NCBI GenBank assembly: GCA_039583875.1
Contig: CM077166.1
Location: 77,664,564-77,728,563 of the forward strand
Direction: 5' to 3'
From: Platanthera guangdongensis
Lineage: Eukaryota; Streptophyta; Magnoliopsida; Asparagales; Orchidaceae
Length of the DNA: 64,000 nt
This document shows, piece by piece, positions 33,385-44,142 of the stretch (its first letter is position 1; every line of letters starts with the position of its first letter). The notes beneath the pieces were generated by a model, which ran no database searches, was not told where the DNA came from, and was given only the letters and a program-made list of their open reading frames with translations. A program made the position numbers and the translations under genes.

Positions 33385-33402
33385 AACCTGGCTCTGATAC
33401 CA
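33385..33402 (-). other. GypA primer-binding site
   Basis: Minus strand TGGTATCAGAGCCAGGTT, an 18-base match to the 3' end of plant initiator tRNA-Met, two bases from the 5' LTR. Confidence 0.92.
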
Positions 33403-33404
33403 AC

Positions 33405-34943
33405 TGTCACAACCCGCATTTTCACCACAATGACGAAATATCAGAGTAAGGGAAAATGCGCGTCATGATGCCATGTCAGCAGAGGATAACTGCACACGCT
33501 CAGGCAACCCTCCGACTCAATACTAAAAATATGATTTAAATGTTTTATTGAAGAAGTTTATTTTAAGTTAGGCAATTAGCCGTATTCATCGGCTTAGTGG
33601 CTCACGAGTCCACTAGAAGAAAAGTAGTGAAACGCAGCGGAAAATACATGAACAAAATTCATGTTAACCATTGTTTGATACGATGCTGTTTTGACCCTCA
33701 AAAGGGCGTCCGAACGCAGACAGGAATGGACTACTCGAGTGGCAGCATGAACCACTCGAGTTCCAACATAAAATACTCGGGTAGCAGCATATCACTCGAG
33801 TTCAGCATGTTGTACTCGAGTAGCAGCATGTTTTACTCGAGTAGCAGCTCATCACTCAAGTTCCAGCATGTATTACTCGAGTAGCAGCATATCACTCGAT
33901 TTCCAGCATGAATTACTCGAGTAGCAGCATATCACTCAAGTTTCAGCAGCAAAAATGAAACTAGGGGCTCAATATGGCTTCAAATCGAAAAGTGGTCAAC
34001 ATAAAAGTTTTAGATCTCGTCGAGACAAACAAATTTCATGTTAAACAATTTTTGATACGATGCAGTTTTGACCCTCAAAACGGTGCACGAACACAGACAG
34101 GAAGGGACTACTCGAGTGGCAGCATGAACCACTTGAGTTCCAACATAAAATACTCGAGTAGCAGCATATCACTCGAGTTCCAACATGTTGTACTCGAGTA
34201 GCAGCATATTTTACTCGAATAGCAGCTCATTACTCGAGTTCCAGCATGTATTACTCGAGTAGCAGCATATAACTCGAGTTCCAGCATGAATTACTCGAGT
34301 AGCAGCATATCACTCGAGTTCCAGCAGAAAAAACAAAAATAGGGGTTCAATATGGCTTCAAATCAAAAAGTGGTCAACATGAAAGTTGTAGATCTCGTCT
34401 AGACGAACAAATTGCATGTTAACCAATTTTTAATACGATGTTGTTTTGACCCTCACAATGGCGTCCGAGCGAAATCTGAAACGGGCTATTCGAGAAGAAC
34501 CATATCTACTCGAGAAGACTCAGAACGGAAGCCCAAACGCGTGCCTAATTAAACGAAACTCGCACCGAAGGCGAACACTGATGCTATAAATTTAACGGCG
34601 AAGTCAAAACCAAAATTTGACCTGCCAATCTCGAGTTATACACTCCCAAATTCTATGACAAAAGTAAATAGTACAAAACTACAATCGCGCGCCGAGACTA
34701 AAAAAAATGCTCGGGTCGCGACGAACTTGACGAGCAAGTCAAAAACCACAAAACTTAACTTATCAGCTCGAAAACTTTTAGTTTCGATGAAAATCCCAAA
34801 ATCTGGTCAATCAGACCAAACGGACGCGAAAACGCACTAACAGTGCTGCGCCGACAACATGACATAAAAAGGGTAACGCCCTGACGTCTTAAATATGATG
34901 ATATCAAATCAAATAAAATCATCGAAAAATCAGGGGCGTTACA
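33405..34943 (-). repeat. GypA 5' LTR with internal 1.77-kb deletion (1539 bp)
   Basis: Starts and ends like the 3' LTR but jumps from GGAAAATAC (about 33648) straight to ACAAAATTCATGTTAACC, skipping the segment equivalent to 6501-8268. The missing part holds the TATA box and the transcribed leader, so this LTR should not start transcription. The ACTCGAGT array is retained. ATAC at both deletion borders suggests microhomology-mediated loss. Confidence 0.9.
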
Positions 34944-34948
34944 AGGTC

Positions 34949-35278
34949 ACTTGTACATGAGCTGTAAGTCTTGGAGGAGACTGAGAGATCCTGAGGGATA
35001 TGAGGTGTAAGCTCTTTGAGCTGAGTTTTGGAGAAGTGCCTTGTCTAACTGAAAGTTAGAAAGGTGGGAGGAGAGTGGATGTACTCATAATATGGGGAAC
35101 CAGTATAATATATGTGTGTGCATTTCTGTGTTGTTTTTCTTTTTGCAGGATTCTTGAAATCTAATAACTTCCAACACATTAGGTACTAAAGGAAGAAACA
35201 AAAAGATAGTCACAAGATTTAAATAAATCTATTCACCCCCCTCTAGGTTGCAAGCTACCTTGAAAATAAAGACTTTCA
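34949..35278 (+). mobile_element. SIRE-type copia LTR fragment (LTR-2), right piece
   Basis: Continuation of 4775-6257 after GypA; the target AGGTC precedes. It holds the usual SIRE-type LTR end: GGGGAACC, a TGTGTGTGCATTTCTGTG stretch, TTCACCCCCCTCTAGGTTG and the terminal ACTTTCA. GypC protease coding text begins at the next base, with no primer site, so this LTR is not followed by its own element. Confidence 0.8.
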
Positions 35279-35954
35279 ATTTCTGTGGTATGTGCTCGGA
35301 AACTTTTGAATTCCTGTTGTTCAGCTTGTTTAATTTTTGTTTTGGAAACTGTTGGTAGTTTGTCGTGCGTCGAGGATGTTCCCGTGGTGTGACAGTTTCT
35401 CGATGTCTTCCAAGAGAGTCTTCCTGGTCTTCCTCCAGAGAGAGATGTGGAGTTTATTATTGATTTGGAGTCGGGTACTGCCCTATTACCAAGGCACTGT
35501 ACTGTATGGCCCCGCGTGAGTTGGAAGAGTTACGTACCCAGTTGGATGAGTTATTATAGTGTGGATTTATTAGGCCAAGTACTTTGCCTTGGGGTGCTCC
35601 GGTGTTGTTTGTAAAGAAAAAGGATGAGTCTATGAGATTGTGCATCGATTATAGGAAACTGAATAAGGTGACTATCAAGAACAGGTATCCCTTACCATGA
35701 ATAGATGATTTGTTTGATCAATTGCATGGTAGTACGATGTTTTCGAAGATTGACCTTCGTTCAGGCTACCATCAGTTGAGAATTCATGAGTCGGATGATC
35801 CACTGACCGCTTTTCGTTCTCGACATAGATATTTTGAGTTCTTGGTGATGTCGTTTGGATTAACGAATACACCCTCAGCCTTCATGGACATGATGAACAG
35901 AGTGTTCAAAGATTTTCTGGACCGTTTTGTTGTTGTGTTTATTAGTGATGTTTT
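35279..35954 (+). pseudogene. GypC protease end and RT N-terminus (5'-truncated element)
   Basis: The first bases translate as VCARKLLNS, equal to SARKLLNS of GypA, then SLPGLPPERD-like and IIDLESGT text with frame breaks, [33 protein letters not shown] and [20 protein letters not shown]. The catalytic block reads VVVFISDV where GypA has FIDDV, so one Asp of the RT pair is lost. CopB is inserted right there (TSD GTTTT). gag, 5' LTR and most of protease are missing; the break coincides with the LTR-2 end. Relative of GypA, plus strand. Confidence 0.88.
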
Positions 35955-36179
35955 TGTTTGAGTTACCATTGTGATCTGGAAGTGATCAAACATGTAATCT
36001 CACTGCCAACGCGATATGAGCCTACAGGGTCGCACATAAGAGATGTGGAGAAGTTGGATAATTGACTGTGTTGGTAAAGGTTGCCAATCACCGACCCGGA
36101 TGGGGTTGTGGGCAAAGTGTTGCCTTAAAGGATCGTGGGGTTGGGCAAATGTTGCCTTGGAGGGCTGGTAAGGATTGTC

Positions 36180-36480
36180 GTCCGAGGGTCGATAACATTC
36201 GTCGAGAATCGTCTTCTGATTCCCGCCGATCGGTGAGAATCGTCTCTCTGATTCTCGCCGATCGACGAGAATCGTCGAGAATCAATATGTTGATTCTCGA
36301 CGATCGACGACTTCGACATGTATCGTCGACCACGGCTCGACGGTCGACGAGATTCGACATGTATCATCAAGTGAAGCTCGACGATCGGCGACAATCGTCG
36401 AGTATTGTACTCTGATTCTCTCCGATCCATGGTGATGCTCGCTGATCGATTCTCGCTGATTCTCGCCGACTCTCGCCGAT
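36180..36480 (+). repeat. GATTCTCG-CGATCG palindrome array in CopB U3
   Basis: Repeated units such as GATTCTCGCCGATCGACGAG and its complement form nested inverted repeats with CGATCG and TCGTCGA cores; spacing 20-40 bp, ending about 80 bp before the TATA box. The 3' LTR copy is at 43235-43515 with several substitutions. Confidence 0.85.
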
Positions 36481-36557
36481 TGATACTCGCCGATTCTGAA
36501 CCTTATTCTTGGGTGGTCTGCGGATAGCGATAAGCCTAGGTTTATTTATACCTTTGG

Positions 36558-36565
36558 TATAAATA
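36558..36565 (+). promoter_or_regulatory. CopB TATA box (5' LTR)
   Basis: TATAAATA in GGTATAAATACAACAC, about 600 bp into the LTR. The 3' LTR copy is at 43595-43602. Confidence 0.7.
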
Positions 36566-37087
36566 CAACACTTAGGGTTTTATCGAAAAAAAAAGGCTTT
36601 TGGCTGCTGTGCGAATCGAACCCGACGGAAACCGTTCCGCGATCGTTCCGCCGATCCCGAATCCCGCCGCCGACGGAAGGGTTCCGCCGCCGCCGTGTTC
36701 GCTCCGCTGACCTCCTCTTCTCCGGCGACCGTCACTGGTGCTGCTCTTCCTGGCGCGGACCTAGCAGTCCGTGGAATAGCAGAGGTGCGGTCTTCTCCTT
36801 CCCGATAATCCGTGCGACGGATAGATCGGCGTTCTCCCGCTCGTGTGGACTTCTATAGAAGTGTGGACATCATTCTACGTAGGACTCGCCACTAGCACGC
36901 AGAAGAAATTTGGAGCATCACCGTTGAGTTGTGACTCAACGCCATCGAGGTAATTTTTGTCTAGTTTTTGCTAACTTCTTGATTCAACGTTCATGGCCCG
37001 ATCCACATCTCTTTGGGTTTTTCTTGATGTTTTTCTTTTCCGCTGCGTGCACAAGTGTTGTGCCATCCTCATAGAGAAACCCAACAG

Positions 37088-37105
37088 TGGTATCATAGCC
37101 AGGTT
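37088..37105 (+). other. CopB primer-binding site
   Basis: TGGTATCATAGCCAGGTT, one mismatch from the 18-base initiator tRNA-Met complement. Confidence 0.88.
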
Positions 37106-38064
37106 CCGACCATGATCGTTGTTTTGGAAGTTTATTATTCTAGTGCGTGTAAACCTAGGGATTTAGAAGTGTTCTAAATGCCTAGATTTAGTATTGGTTT
37201 CCCTGACAAGAACGTCTGGAATTGCGTGGGAATTTCTAAGTGTTAGAAATTGTGATCTCCTTAGTAGTAACCATCCCTCGATTTTGTTTTGGATTTTGAA
37301 TCCAACAAAGAGAGATGAGCTTGTCTACTGTTTTAAGTTGAGTTGTCTTTGCCTTTGTCCAATGCATGTAAATCTGAGGATTTGGAAGTTTCCGGATGTT
37401 CAGATTTATCCCTTCCTTCTATCAATTGTTGATGGTGTTAGGATGTGCACATAAGGGATGCATGTGGTTTAGAATTGTTTTTCTTTGGATGTGCACATTG
37501 ATCAAATGTTGATCATGGTTAAATGTTAACCTATAATCAAAATCCCTTCATCTAATATTAAGTGTTCGGATGCCTTCCGATGGATGACACTCTTCCTGCC
37601 TCGATCGATGAAGTGTGGGCTTGCCAAAGCAAGGTCCATTAATCTATCTTGGTAAGGGTGCGAGCGGATAATTGTGATATCCCAATGTCGACATCGGGTC
37701 ATACTTAACTAGGTGACCTCAAAGGTTGAGTGCCTAGAGGCATAGGGTTGGCATGCACCATATGATGGATGTGAATAAGGAGTTATTCACCAACCATACA
37801 AGAATTGCATGAGGATGCAATTGGCAAGCGTTGCCTACCTAAATAACCGCATCGTGAGAGGAACGCCAAAGCGGACTCATAGTGTTGGTGAAATATGGAT
37901 CTTGTCCACTAAGAGAGTAGCTCGCATGAACTCTCCGAATTGTTAGTGAGGCCTATCATTTCGAATAAAATAGTGGGAGTATTTTAATTGAAGTCCAAAT
38001 TAAAATAAATTGTATTTGAAATTTTGGTACTGATTTTATTCTGCATAAATTCTTGTAGAATTCC
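37106..38064 (+). other. CopB untranslated leader
   Basis: About 960 bp before gag without a defensible ORF (an 86-codon frame at 37194-37454 has no family features). Upstream short ATG frames are present. Nothing else recognised. Confidence 0.6.
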
Positions 38065-39023
38065 ATGGCAAGTGTTTCACACTCCACGTTGTCTCTGAGA
38101 GCCATCCTTGAGAAGGATAAGCTCAGTGGGACAAATTACATGGACTGGTACAGGAACCTGAGAATTGTTCTCAGGCAAGAGCGAAAGCTCTATGTCTTGG
38201 AAGAAGAAGCCCCCGAGGTGCCGACCGGGAACTCTTCCCGTGCTGAGAAAGATACTTATAAGAAGTATACTGACGATGCTTTAGATGTCGAATGCCTTAT
38301 GCTTGCCACTATGAACTCTGAGCTTCAGAAGCAACATGAGAACATGGGGTGCAAGGAGATTGACGAGCATCTCAAGAAAATGTTTCAAGGGCAGGCTCGT
38401 CAAGAGAGGTTCGACATCACAAAAGCGTTGTTTCAGTGCAAGATGGGAGTTCGAGACTCAGTAGGGACTCACGTACTCAAGATGATTGGGTATATAGAGA
38501 ACCTTGAAAGGCTGGGTTTTCCTCTTGGTCAAGAGTTGGCCACGGATCTGATCCTGCAATCGTTGCCGGACAGTTATGAGCAGTTTGTCTTGAACTACAA
38601 CATGAATGAAATAGACAAGACACTGCCCGAACTCCTAGGCATGTTGAAAACTGCCGAAATCAATATGAAGAAGGCCAAGCCTGCCAGCCCCATACTGATG
38701 GTGCATAAGGGCAAGGGCAAGGCCAAGGGCTCTAAGAAGACGAAGGTGGGACCTAAGTCATACCTTGAGCCCAAGTCTTCAGCACTGATGAAAAAGAAAA
38801 GCACGGTGAAGGAAGGGAAATGCCACCACTATGGCAAGGCTGGTCATTGGAGGAGGAACTGCCCTTCGTACATTGAGGGTCTGCAGAAATTGAGGGGAGG
38901 TATGACTTCCGCTTCTAATGTTTACGTTATAGAGATAAACCTTTCTGCTCCTTCATCTTGGGTATTGGATACCGGATGTGGTTCTCACATTTGTACAAAT
39001 GTGCAGGAACTGGGAAGGAGAAA
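38065..39023 (+). pseudogene. CopB gag and protease start
   Basis: Starts MASVSHSTLSLRAILEKDKL with LSGTNYMDWYRNLRIVL, a typical copia gag opening, then MFQGQARQERFDITKAL, FPLGQELATDLILQSLP and a Lys-rich linker. The zinc knuckle reads CHHYGKAGHWRRNC: the second Cys is Tyr (TAT), which should abolish zinc binding. Protease begins WVLDTGCGSHIC with the catalytic Asp present. A frameshift near 39006-39024 moves the rest to another frame. ATG context and length (about 300 residues to the knuckle) fit a full gag. Confidence 0.92.
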
Positions 39024-40200
39024 TTGTTGAGTAAAGGGGAGGTGGACCTCCGCGTCGGCAATGGAGCAAGATTTGCTGCTGTAGCCGTAGGGGTTTATCG
39101 TCTTTCTTTGCCCAGTGGGCTTGTAATAGAACTAGATAACTGTTATTTTGTTCCGGCCATAACTAGAAACATTATATCTATTTCATGTTTGGACATGATT
39201 GGATTTTCTTTTATAATTAAGAACAACTGTTGTTCTATATTTAAGAATGATGTTTGTTATGCTGTAGCCCAATTGTTTAATGGTCTTTATGTTTTGAACT
39301 TGCACCATCTGATCTGTAATGTAGAAAATAATAAAAGACTAAGAACAAATGACTCAAACCCTATGTATCTCTGGCATTGTCGTTTGGGCCATATCAACGA
39401 GAAGCGCATATCCAAGCTCCATAGAGATGGACTTTTGGACTCATTTGATTATGAATCATTTGAGCGATGCGAGTCTTGTTTGTTAGGCAAGATGACTAAA
39501 GCTCCTTTCACTAGTTATACTGAGAGGGCTGAGGATCTCTTGGGTGTTGTACATAGTGATGTATGCGGACCCATGAGTTCCATGGCTAGAGGTGGGTATT
39601 TCTACTTTGTTACATTTACTGATGATTTCAGTAGATACGGATATATGTATCTTATGAAGTGCAAATCCGAGACCTTTGAAAAGTTCAAAGAGTTCAAGAA
39701 TGAAGTAGAAAACAAGTTGGGTAAAAGGGTTAAAGCACTCCGATCTGATCGAGGTGGCGAATACCTGAGTCATGAGTTCCGTGATCATCTGATAGAGTGT
39801 GGTATTGTATCACAGCTCACTCCACCTAGAACACCACAACATAATGGTGTGTCTGAGAGAAGAAATCGTACTCTGTTAGACATGGTACATTCGATGATGA
39901 GTCATGCAGACTTGCCTGTTTCCTTTTGGGGTTTTGCTTTAGAGACTGCTGCAATGACATTGAATCGCGCTCCAACGAAAACAGTTCTGAAGACACCATA
40001 TGAGATATGGACTGGGAAGCGTCCTAGTATGTCGTTCATTAAAATTTGGGGTTGTGAGGCATACGTGAGACGTCAAATGCCTGACAAGCTGGAACCCAAA
40101 TCGGATAAATGTTATCTGGTGGGATATCCTAAGGAAACGAAAGGGTATTACTTTTACCTACCGTCTGAGGGCAAAGTGTTTTGTCGCAAGGACTGGTGTC
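39007..40200 (+). pseudogene. CopB protease end and integrase (shifted frame)
   Basis: Continues SKGEVDLRVGNGARFAAV and LWHCRLGHINEKRISKLHRD with CESC (HHCC zinc-binding region), then the core: FTDDFSRYGYMYLM, KALRSDRGGEYLSHEF and TPQHNGVSERRNRTLLDM, so Asp, Asp and Glu are all present. FWGFALETAAMTLNRAP and VLKTPYEIWTGKRPS follow. The frame is offset from gag before it and RT after it, so one indel lies at each side; the second is near 40190. Confidence 0.92.
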
Positions 40201-40203
40201 TTC

Positions 40204-42024
40204 TTGGAGAAAGAGTTCTTATCAAGAAAGACTGAAAAGGTAGAGCTTGAAGAAGTTCAAGAACCACATGTAGTGAATGAACCGGAATTGGATTCTGAGA
40301 CAGGACTACAAGATGTTGTAGCTAGAGAACCTGCTCAGGGAACACAAGTCCTACGTAGATCTGGTAGACCGAGGTTTGAGCCTGAGAGATATGGATTTCT
40401 CATGTCTCAAATAGGTAATGTGTTGCTTATGGATCATGATGATGAGCCAGCAACCTACCAAGAGGCTATGAATGGACCGGACTCCGACAAATGGCTTGAG
40501 GCTATGAAATCCGAAATGGACTCCATGTATGCAAACCAAGTTTGGAACTTGGTGGAACCACCTGAAGGGGTACGACCCATAGGGTGCAAATGGGTCTTCA
40601 AGAAGAAGACCGACATGGATGGGAATGTACAGACATTCAAAGGGCGACTGGTGGCTAAGGGTTTCAAGCAAATTCATGGTATTGACTATGATGAGACCTT
40701 TTCCCCTGTTGTCATGGTAAAGTCCATTAGGATATTGCTTGCTATTGCTGCGTATTATGACTACGAGATCTGGCAGATGGATGTCAAAACGGCTTTCCTT
40801 AATGGAAACCTCCTTGAGGAAGTGTATATGACACAACCCTAGGGTTTTGTATCCCCAGATGAAGCCACTAAAATATGCAAGCTGAATAAGTCCATTTATG
40901 GACTGAAACAGGCCTCTCGAAGTTGGAATCTTCGTTTTGATGAGAAAATCAAAGAGTTTGGTTTCATCAAGAATGAAGATGAGCCTTGTGTTTACAAGAG
41001 AATCAGTGGGAGCATTGTTGTCTTCCTGATATTGTATGTAGATGACATACTGTTGATTGGGAATGACAATCCTACCCTGAAAGTTGTTAAGAACAACCTA
41101 GGGAACTGCTTTTCAATGAAGGATTTGGGTGAAGCGACTTATATACTCGGTATTAAGATCTATAGAGATAGATCGAAGAAGTTGCTGGGTTTGACCCAGA
41201 GTACGTACATCGAAAAGGTGTTGAAGCGGTTCAACATGCTTGAGTCCAAGAAAGGATTTTTGCCCATATCTCATGGTGTGAATCTCTCTAAGGACCAGTG
41301 TCCAAAGTCTTGTGAAGATAAGGACCGCATGAAGTTGATTCCATATGCTTCGGCAATTGGATCAATCATGTACGCGATGTTATGTACTCGACCCGATGTC
41401 TCCTTTGCTTTGAGCATGACTAGCATGTATCAGTCAGACCCCGGTGAGTGTCACTGGATTGCAGTTAAGAATATCCTGAAGTACTTGAGAAGGACTAAGG
41501 ATGTGTTATTGGTGTATGGTGGAGAGGAAGAGCTCGTTGTAAATGGTTACACAGATGCTAGCTTCCAAACTAATAGAGACAACTCCAAGTCTCAGTCAGG
41601 TTTTGTGTTTTGCCTGAATGGAGGAGCTGTGAGCTGGAAGAGTTCCAAGCAAGAGACAGTTGCTGATTCTACAACAGAGGCCGAGTATATCGCAGCAGCT
41701 AATGCGGCGAAGGAGGCTGTATGGATTAGGAAATTCATCGGCGAGCTTGATGTAGTTCCTAGCATTGTTGGTCCCGTAGTTCTCTACTGTGATAACAATG
41801 GTGCAATTGCACAATCTAAGGAACCTAGATCTCATCAGCGCTCCAAGCACATACTTCGGCGGTTTCATCTTATTCGTGAGATTGTCGAACGAGGAGATGT
41901 GAACATCTGCAGAGTGCCGACTGAGGAGAACATTGCGGATCCAATGACAAAGCCTCTCGCGCAGAGAAAGCATGATGGTCATACTAGATCGATGGGTATA
42001 CGATACCTAAATGATCAACTCTAG
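40204..42024 (+). pseudogene. CopB reverse transcriptase and RNase H
   Basis: RRSGRPRFEPERYGFLM links to RT: WLEAMKSEMDSMYANQVW, VKSIRILLAIAAYYDYEIWQMDVKTAFLNG with the first Asp, a TAG at about 40841 in MTQP-stop-GFVSPD (apparently from CAG), IYGLKQASRSWN, and the pair in LYVDDILLIG. RNase H: VNGYTDASFQ, TTEAEYIAA, LYCDNNGAIA and HQRSKHILRRFHLIREIV give the acidic set and the conserved end. The final stop follows IRYLNDQL. Apart from the one stop the frame is open for about 600 codons. Confidence 0.93.
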
Positions 42025-42979
42025 CGAGAATCTTGTGGGTTGCATGTAATCTTGTATTTTGTTGGCTGTTTGTTCATATGATGAACATTGTACCTAATTT
42101 TTCTTTTACAATTAATGGCAAGTTCTTTTATTATGTCTTTTTCTATATGATAGTTAATTGTTAACATAATAGATACCCTTAGAATGTTCGCTTCCATGGG
42201 ACATCAAGTACGTGACTTGAATGTGAGAGCCCATGATTTATTTGAAGCTTCATTCTTAAAGGTCCCTGGTCGAGTATCATCATAGAAGCTAAGGGTGATG
42301 ATGATACATGGAGACTAGCACGTGTGTTGACTGATGACCGGTTCTCACAGGTCATGATATTGTGATATCAGGTCATCACGTGGGTACTTGTTAGTGAACA
42401 AGTTGTACTGGACAGACCCAACCTGAGAGTACTCTGTGGATTGTCATCCAATCGTGTCACGAGTAGGTCTCAATTGACAATGGTGTTGTGATCATTTGAC
42501 CTGAAGTCACAACATTCATCAAGTGAGGAAGAGCGTGCTTTGATGCCATCTAAAGTCTTCCTTGAGAAAGGTTGATGATAAGGGTGGTTGTTGGGCATGT
42601 TACGAATCATTTGGGTGTTTGTGTGTGAGCAGATATGGGATTTGTCCTCCTGTATGACAGGAGTTGCATCCATGGGCCCCTTGATGGAACTGGACTGAGA
42701 AATGCATGGCCATGCTTGGTTGAGTCAATATGTGATATTGGACTCACCATTCTCTGGAAGTCCGTCCTGGATCAAGAAACTTGGATTGAGCTATTACGAG
42801 GGTGACACGGTCCATGCCTCTAGTTATTTCCGGATGTAAGGGACAAAGGGACAAAGACAACGCTGATACATTGGTCATAAAGGCTTATGAGTTATGAACT
42901 CTTATTGCTTGGGGAGCAATGATGCATTGCTAGATGCCGCTCATTGTTTGTGAGGTTTTTGCTTTGATACTTTCGAGAT
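42025..42979 (+). other. CopB 3' untranslated region
   Basis: About 950 bp between the RNase H stop and the polypurine tract, with no ORF of note. Repeated words GTCATG, GATATCA and CTAGCACGTGTGTTGACTGA suggest local structure, but I cannot assign a role. Confidence 0.6.
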
Positions 42980-42991
42980 CAAGTGGGAGTC
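42980..42991 (+). other. CopB polypurine tract
   Basis: CAAGTGGGAGTC directly before TGTTGGAGTT of the 3' LTR. Confidence 0.85.
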
Positions 42992-44142
42992 TGTTGGAGT
43001 TACCATTGTGATCTGGAAGTGATCAAACATGTAATCTCACTGCCAACGCGATATGAGCCTACAGGGTCGCACATAAGAGATGTGGAGAAGTTGGATAATT
43101 GACTGTGTTGGTAAAGGTTGCCAATCACCGACCTGGATGGGGTTGTGGGCAAAGTGTTGCCTTAAAGGATCGTGGGGTTGGGCAAATGTTGCCTTGGAGG
43201 GCTGGTAAGGATTGTCGTCCGAGGGTCGATAACATTCGTCGAGAATCGTCTTCTGATTCCCGCCGATCGGCGAGAATCGTCTCTCTAATTCTCGCCGATC
43301 GACGAGAATCGTCGAGAATCAATATGTTGATTCTCGACGATCGACGACTTCGACATGTATCGTCGACCGCGGCTCGACGGTCGACGAGATTCGACGTGTA
43401 TCATCAAGTGAAGCTCGACGATCGGCGAGAATCGTCGAGTATTGTACTCTGATTCTCGCTGATCCATATTGATGCTCGCTGATCGATTCTCGCCGATTCT
43501 CGCCGACTCTCGCCGATTGATACTCACTGATTCTGAACCTTATTCTTGGGTGGTCTGCGGATAGCGATAAGCCTAGGTTTATTTATACCTTTGGTATAAA
43601 TACAACACTTAGGGTTTTATCGAAAAAAAAGGCTTTTGGCTGCTGTGCGAATCGAACCCGACGGAAACCATTCCGCGATCGTTCCGCCGATCCCGAATCC
43701 CGCCGCCGACGGAATGGTTCCGCCGCCGACGGAATGGTTCCGCCGCCGCCGTGTTCGCTCTGCTGACCTCCTCTTCTCCGGCGACCGTCGCTGGTGCTGC
43801 TCTTCCTGGCGCGGACCTAGCAGTCCGTGGAATAGCAGAGGTGCGGTCTTCTCCTTCCCGATAATCTGTGCGACGGATAGATCGGCGTTCTCCCGCTCGT
43901 GTGGACTTCTGTAGAAGCGTGGACATCATTCTACGTAGGACTCGCCACTAGCACGCAGAAGAAATTTGGAGCATCACCGTTGAGTTGTGACTCAACGCCA
44001 CCGAGGTAATTTTTGCCTAGTTTTTGCTAACTTCTTGATTCAACGTTCATGGCCCGATCCACATCTCTTTGGGTTTTTCTTGATGTTTTTATTTTCCGCT
44101 GCGTGCACAAGTGTTGTGCCATCCTCATAGAGAAACCCAACA
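42992..44142 (+). repeat. CopB 3' LTR
   Basis: Compared with the 5' LTR it has an extra 20 bp from duplication of CCGCCGCCGACGGAATGGTT (43690-43745) and one fewer A in the A-run. TATAAATA at 43595-43602. Confidence 0.93.

Larger units (their letters stand above)
6258..34943 (-). mobile_element. GypA: nested Ty3/gypsy chromovirus, TSD AGGTC
   Basis: Left terminus TGTCACAACCC and right terminus GGGCGTTACA are flanked by the direct repeat AGGTC (6253-6257 and 34944-34948). The primer-binding site next to the right LTR and the polypurine tract next to the left LTR show that the element reads on the minus strand. It spans 28.7 kb because GypB (with CopA and a solo LTR) is inserted in its gag. Domain order on minus: gag with CCHC knuckles, protease, RT, RNase H, integrase, GPY/F and a chromodomain-like tail, which is a chromovirus layout. 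Several stops and at least one frameshift make it inactive. GypC is a close relative in opposite orientation. Confidence 0.93.
35955..37086 (+). repeat. CopB 5' LTR
   Basis: Starts TGTTTGAGTTACC (3' LTR: TGTTGGAGTTACC). Palindrome array at 36180-36480, TATAAATA at 36558-36565, then a leader with CCGCCGCCGACGG. Ends CCCAACA before the primer site. Confidence 0.93.
35955..44142 (+). mobile_element. CopB: complete Ty1/copia element, TSD GTTTT
   Basis: Termini TG at 35955 and CAACA at 44142 are flanked by GTTTT at 35950-35954 and 44143-44147. 5' LTR 1132 bp, 3' LTR 1151 bp, about 24 substitutions by eye (about 2%) plus a 20-bp duplication and a homopolymer change. Gag, protease, integrase, RT and RNase H occur in copia order. 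Two frameshifts, one TAG and a changed zinc-knuckle Cys disable it. Confidence 0.95.

Noticed and set aside
33385..33402. Possible tRNA gene remnant
   Set aside because: Only the 18-base tRNA 3'-end complement next to an LTR, which is a primer-binding site; no cloverleaf. The same applies to 17223, 28265 and 37088.
1404..35278. LTR-1 and LTR-2 as the two LTRs of one SIRE-type element
   Set aside because: Their palindrome arrays and leaders differ completely, and the DNA between them is a gypsy LTR, not copia internal sequence.
35279..35300. Primer-binding site after LTR-2 (TGGTATGTGCTCGG)
   Set aside because: The stretch translates as VCARKLLNS, matching the GypA protease region, so it is GypC coding sequence; only a chance resemblance to TGGTATCAGAGC.
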